From Planctomycetota bacterium (GTDB lineage: Bacteria; Planctomycetota; Phycisphaerae; Sedimentisphaerales; Anaerobacaceae): 17,875 nt of DNA. Each line of letters opens with the position of its first letter. The stretch's first letter is position 1. The stretch covers positions 1-17,875 of the forward strand of contig QNBZ01000004.1 of assembly GCA_003644295.1 (NCBI GenBank), read 5' to 3'. Positions 15,375 to 17,875 of this stretch are shown one piece after another. The position numbers and the translations under genes were made by a program. The notes under the pieces are model-generated. The model was not told the DNA's origin, ran no database searches, and saw only the letters and a program-made list of their open reading frames with translations.

Positions 15375-16250
15375 TCAGTGACGTCTATGTCGCATGTGAA
15401 AGAACCTTACCAAATCCTGTATATACGGCTTATCAGTGCTTATACTGATACAATCAACATTTATAGTTCGGAGCATATTGACTAAATTATCAAACCGCTG
15501 TGCGCTTGTGCTGCTGTATTTATTCCTAAATTGCCTGCTTGACGTATCGACGAGAGTAATCTGGCCTGTCTCGGCGTCGGCAAGTTCGATTAATCCTACG
15601 TTAGGTAATGCAATTTCCGCTCTGTCACGTACCGAGACTGCAATAACGTCATTGCGTTTATTCAAAAGCCCCAAAGGTTTTTTGAAATCGGTTTCTATAA
15701 AATCGGATACCAAGAATATTGTCGCTCTTTTACGGATGACTTTAGCAAGGTAGTCAAGAGCTTGGCGGATATCTGTGTTCCTTTTTGGCATCTTAAAATA
15801 TAAAAGTTCCCGAACAAGCCTCAACATATGGCTGACACCTTTTTTAGGTGGGATATATAACTCTATCTGATCAGAAAAAATCAGAAGGCCGACCTTGTCA
15901 TTATTTTTTGCTGCTGCAAAAGCCATTACCGCACAAAATTCTGCGGCAAGTTCATTTTTGGCTTTATTTACCGTACCAAAATCCTCCGATGAACTTAAGT
16001 CAACCGCAAATATAACAGTCATCTCGCGTTCTTCAACGAAGCGTTTTATGTATGGCCTGCCGGTGCGGGCAGTTACATTCCAGTCGATGGAACGGATATC
16101 ATCACCCGGTATATACTCACGAACCTCGTCGAACTCCATACCCCGGCCTTTGAAGACACTTTCATATTGCCCTGCAAAGCTGGCATCTACCATCCTGGAG
16201 GTATATATCTGAATTTGTCTTATTTTTTTGATTAATTCCTGTGGTATCAT
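15375..16250 (-). CDS. DUF58 family protein
   Basis: 291 residues, soluble, no signal or membrane span. The DUF58 signature is clear: FKGRGMEFDEVREYIPGDDI followed by RSIDWNVTARTGRPYIKRF (about residues 34-72). The rest forms a VWA-like fold with FAVDLSSSEDFG (DxSxS, partial MIDAS) and a later FLVSDF segment. DUF58 genes almost always follow moxR, and the pair is thought to work together on the VWA membrane proteins downstream. It begins 20 bases after the moxR stop, with AAGAG upstream, and ends 44 bases before the parvulin gene. The biochemical role of the family is not settled. Confidence 0.92.
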   Translation of the reverse strand: MIPQELIKKIRQIQIYTSRMVDASFAGQYESVFKGRGMEFDEVREYIPGDDIRSIDWNVTARTGRPYIKRFVEEREMTVIFAVDLSSSEDFGTVNKAKNELAAEFCAVMAFAAAKNNDKVGLLIFSDQIELYIPPKKGVSHMLRLVRELLYFKMPKRNTDIRQALDYLAKVIRKRATIFLVSDFIETDFKKPLGLLNKRNDVIAVSVRDRAEIALPNVGLIELADAETGQITLVDTSSRQFRNKYSSTSAQRFDNLVNMLRTINVDCISISTDKPYIQDLVRFFHMRHRRH

Positions 16251-16270
16251 CGTCTCAGCTCTTTACAGTT

Positions 16271-17260
16271 CTATGGCACTTCGATGTTGTCAAAAATAGT
16301 CTTAATGATGTTTTCGCTTGTTTTGTCTTCGGCTTCAGCTTCATAGCTGACAATCACCCTGTGCCGTAGAACATCAGGCCCAATGCTCTTGACGTCCTGT
16401 GGAGTAACATATCCCCTCTGTTGGATGAACGCATGGGCTTTTGCCGCAATTGCAAGATAGATTGTAGCTCTAGGCGATGCCCCATAACTTATGAAATTGC
16501 CCATTTCCATACCGTATTTATCAGGTTCTCTTGTAGCACAGACTACATCAACAATATAATCCTTAATCTTTTCATCGATATAGATTTCATCTACGACATT
16601 TCTTACCTCTGCAATATCTTCAGGATTGATGACAGACTTAATATCAAACTGCTTATTTGTTACCGCCATCCGATCAAGGATTTGGCGTTCCTGGCCCTTG
16701 TCTGGATAGTCTATCTTGATTTTAAGCATAAAACGGTCCAATTGAGCTTCAGGTAAAGGATAGGTGCCCTCCTGTTCAATCGGATTTTGAGTCGCGAGTA
16801 CTAAAAAAGGTTCGGGAATCGTGAAGGTCTTTTCGCCAATTGTTACTTGCCGTTCCTGCATTGCTTCGAGTAATGCACTTTGTACTTTTGCCGGCGCTCT
16901 GTTAATTTCGTCAGCTAAAATAATGTTGGCGAATATCGGCCCTTTGCGCGTGTAGAACTCACCGTCTGACTGGCGATATATCTGGGTACCGATCAAATCG
17001 GCTGGCAGCAAATCCGGCGTAAATTGTATCCGTCTAAAATCGGCATTAATTGCTCTTGCCAGTGTTGTTACCGCCATAGTCTTTGCCAGACCAGGCACAC
17101 CTTCCAATAATATATGACCGTTTGCGAGTAACCCTATTAGCATTCTTTCTAACATATAGCGCTGGCCAATGATTACTTTGTCAATCTCTCCAAACAATGC
17201 CCTTACAAATTCGCTTTTTTTCTGCACTAAATTTCCAATTTGTTTTACATCTGTAGCCAT
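16271..17260 (-). CDS. moxR: MoxR-type AAA+ ATPase
   Basis: First gene of the Bat operon, 329 residues, a full-length MoxR chaperone-like ATPase. Walker A is GVPGLAKT (54-61), Walker B is IILADE (113-118), followed by INRAPAKVQSALLEAMQERQ with the family-typical loop; sensor 1 lies in LATQNPIEQEGTYPLPEAQ, followed by LDRF. The C-terminal lid carries the GASPRA sensor-2 segment. MoxR proteins remodel or activate partner proteins that carry VWA domains, here most likely DUF58, BatA and BatB. The ATG at 17260 is preceded by AAGGAG nine bases upstream. It is the only gene in the operon with such a strong ribosome binding site. Confidence 0.95.
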   Translation of the reverse strand: MATDVKQIGNLVQKKSEFVRALFGEIDKVIIGQRYMLERMLIGLLANGHILLEGVPGLAKTMAVTTLARAINADFRRIQFTPDLLPADLIGTQIYRQSDGEFYTRKGPIFANIILADEINRAPAKVQSALLEAMQERQVTIGEKTFTIPEPFLVLATQNPIEQEGTYPLPEAQLDRFMLKIKIDYPDKGQERQILDRMAVTNKQFDIKSVINPEDIAEVRNVVDEIYIDEKIKDYIVDVVCATREPDKYGMEMGNFISYGASPRATIYLAIAAKAHAFIQQRGYVTPQDVKSIGPDVLRHRVIVSYEAEAEDKTSENIIKTIFDNIEVP

Positions 17261-17284
17261 AACGAAATTCTCCTTTTCAATTTC

Positions 17285-17313
17285 AATTTATTAGAATTTG
17301 TCATTTTCATCAA
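17285..17313 (-). promoter_or_regulatory. Possible promoter of the moxR-bat operon
   Basis: On the minus strand TTGATG (17313-17308) and TAAATT (17290-17285) are spaced by 17 bases, with the AAGGAG ribosome binding site (17275-17270) just downstream. Each hexamer matches the sigma70 consensus at only four of six positions in AT-rich DNA, and the leader would be under 20 bases, so this is tentative. Confidence 0.35.
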
Positions 17314-17499
17314 TTCACATCAGCCAAAAATATCGGCTAGGATTTCAACAGCGTTTCCCTGTCGAATTTATTTTTTACGACCTGTAACTGGAAATTGTTC
17401 ATCTTGTGAAGAATCCATAATTTCAAACAGGGCAAAAATCCTGCTTGAGGTTTAGTATGGCGCATTTTAATTTGAAGCACAACGCTTGGCTGTTTTTAT

Positions 17500-17520
17500 C
17501 AGCCCGCCAGCGGCGGGCTG
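17500..17520. repeat. Perfect GC-rich palindrome (CAGCCCGCC-AGC-GGCGGGCTG)
   Basis: A 9-bp perfect stem with a 3-base loop in the intergenic region upstream of moxR. It shares the GCCCGCC-N3-GGCGGGC core with the palindrome inside mreC. Neither strand has a T-run after the stem, so it does not look like a standard terminator. Confidence 0.85.
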
Positions 17521-17541
17521 GAGTTTATCGCTTTTAACTGC

Positions 17542-17588
17542 CTGGATAGGTAAAAAGGAAAGGCGGTGGTTAAGCCGCCTCTATCCAG
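17542..17588. repeat. Nested inverted repeat, potential structured RNA or terminator
   Basis: An outer stem CTGGATAG (17542-17549) / CTATCCAG (17581-17588) encloses an inner stem AGGCGG (17561-17566) / CCGCCT (17575-17580), with an 11-base one-sided bulge. On the minus strand the inner stem is followed by TTTCCTTTTT, so it could stop leftward transcription; on the plus strand it could sit in a leader of the downstream small ORF. Confidence 0.5.
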
Positions 17589-17760
17589 TATAGGCCGTTG
17601 CGGTGCTTGGGTTGCTCTCCAGCATTGCCCTATATTCCGCAACAACGCAGATTATTGTAGTAGTAGTGGTAAGCTTTGGAAAGTAAAAAAGAATACCCAT
17701 TGCGGCTGTTTCCGATAGAGTGTTTTTACCAAAATAATACTCTATTAAGGAAGCAGCACA

Positions 17761-17871
17761 ATGGGCTACAAACATTTTAACATTGATGAACTCGAAAGCA
17801 GGTATCCAGTTGTGGCAAAAATGAAAGACAAATCTGCCAAAAGTATGAGCATGGTAACAAACTCAACTTGA
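17761..17871 (+). CDS. Short ORF, 36 residues, unknown function
   Basis: The ATG at 17761 is preceded by AAGGA at 17747-17751 with nine bases of spacing, one of the better ribosome binding sites in the window. The product (starting MGYKHFNIDELESRYPVVAK, ending SMVTNST) is polar, Met- and Lys-rich, with no membrane span. A 7-bp inverted repeat ATAGAGT/ACTCTAT (17715-17721 and 17739-17745) lies just upstream and could be an operator. The MGYKHFNI start faintly recalls the N-terminus of some transposases, so it may be a truncated mobile-element gene. The window ends four bases after the stop, so continuation by frameshift cannot be judged. Confidence 0.4.
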   Translation: MGYKHFNIDELESRYPVVAKMKDKSAKSMSMVTNST

Positions 17872-17875
17872 CTGA

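Larger units (their letters stand above)
17261..17760. other. Intergenic region upstream of moxR, no convincing gene
   Basis: About 500 bases without a supported protein gene. It contains the possible moxR promoter, the two inverted-repeat structures, a short period-6 repeat (TTTCAATTTCAATTT at 17275-17289 with one-base extension) and the ribosome binding site of the small plus-strand ORF. Two short overlapping minus-strand frames around 17350-17440 have protein-like composition but no start signal. No tRNA or rRNA pattern was seen. Confidence 0.5.

Noticed and set aside
17500..17520. Palindrome as a rho-independent terminator
   Set aside because: No T-run follows the stem on either strand.
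17581..17775. Minus-strand 64-codon ORF beside moxR
   Set aside because: No ribosome binding site or recognisable motif; it overlaps the start of the plus-strand ORF in the same codon register. Kept only as a possible alternative because a hairpin with a T-rich tail follows its stop.

Overview
The window is a bacterial chromosome segment built almost entirely of minus-strand genes in two long operons. The genes point to a Gram-negative-type cell with a peptidoglycan wall and probably an outer membrane: an MreB/MreC/MreD/PBP2 elongation system, a periplasmic parvulin, a putative lipoprotein and a full Bat (aerotolerance-type) operon. Gene content, short inverted repeats with GCCCGCC cores and 7-bp tandem repeats would suit a Phycisphaerae-like member of the Planctomycetota, but no marker here proves the phylum.

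Region 1 (2-469, plus strand) is the 3' end of a class B penicillin-binding protein of FtsI type. It abuts, with no spacer, the end of the convergent minus-strand rod-shape operon (6077 to 470). Reading leftwards from a good sigma70-type promoter at 6232-6260, that operon has a membrane-anchored coiled-coil protein of MreC-like architecture (TTG start at 6077), an unrecognised 53-residue membrane peptide (5004-5165), mreB, mreC, mreD and mrdA (PBP2). RodA is not in the window.

Region 2 (about 6317-6984) separates the operons. It holds decayed remains of two different transposases (one clearly IS256-like, frameshifted by a 4-bp duplication) and a doubtful 88-codon ORF.

Region 3 (17260 to 6985) is a nine-gene Bat operon: moxR, a DUF58 gene, a parvulin-type isomerase, a BatD-like putative lipoprotein, batA, batB, batC, batD and batE. 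Most genes overlap or are separated by a few bases. The MoxR ATPase and the von Willebrand A proteins BatA/BatB probably form an inner-membrane complex with periplasmic or TPR partners; the parvulin suggests an envelope-folding role.

Region 4 (17261-17875) is mostly non-coding: a possible moxR promoter, two inverted-repeat structures and a short plus-strand ORF with a good ribosome binding site.

The most unusual signal is a set of tandem repeats with a 7-bp period and different units. All five lie in the rod-shape operon or at its end, including one array inside the mrdA coding sequence. GCCCGCC-N3-GGCGGGC palindromes occur inside mreC and near 17.5 kb.
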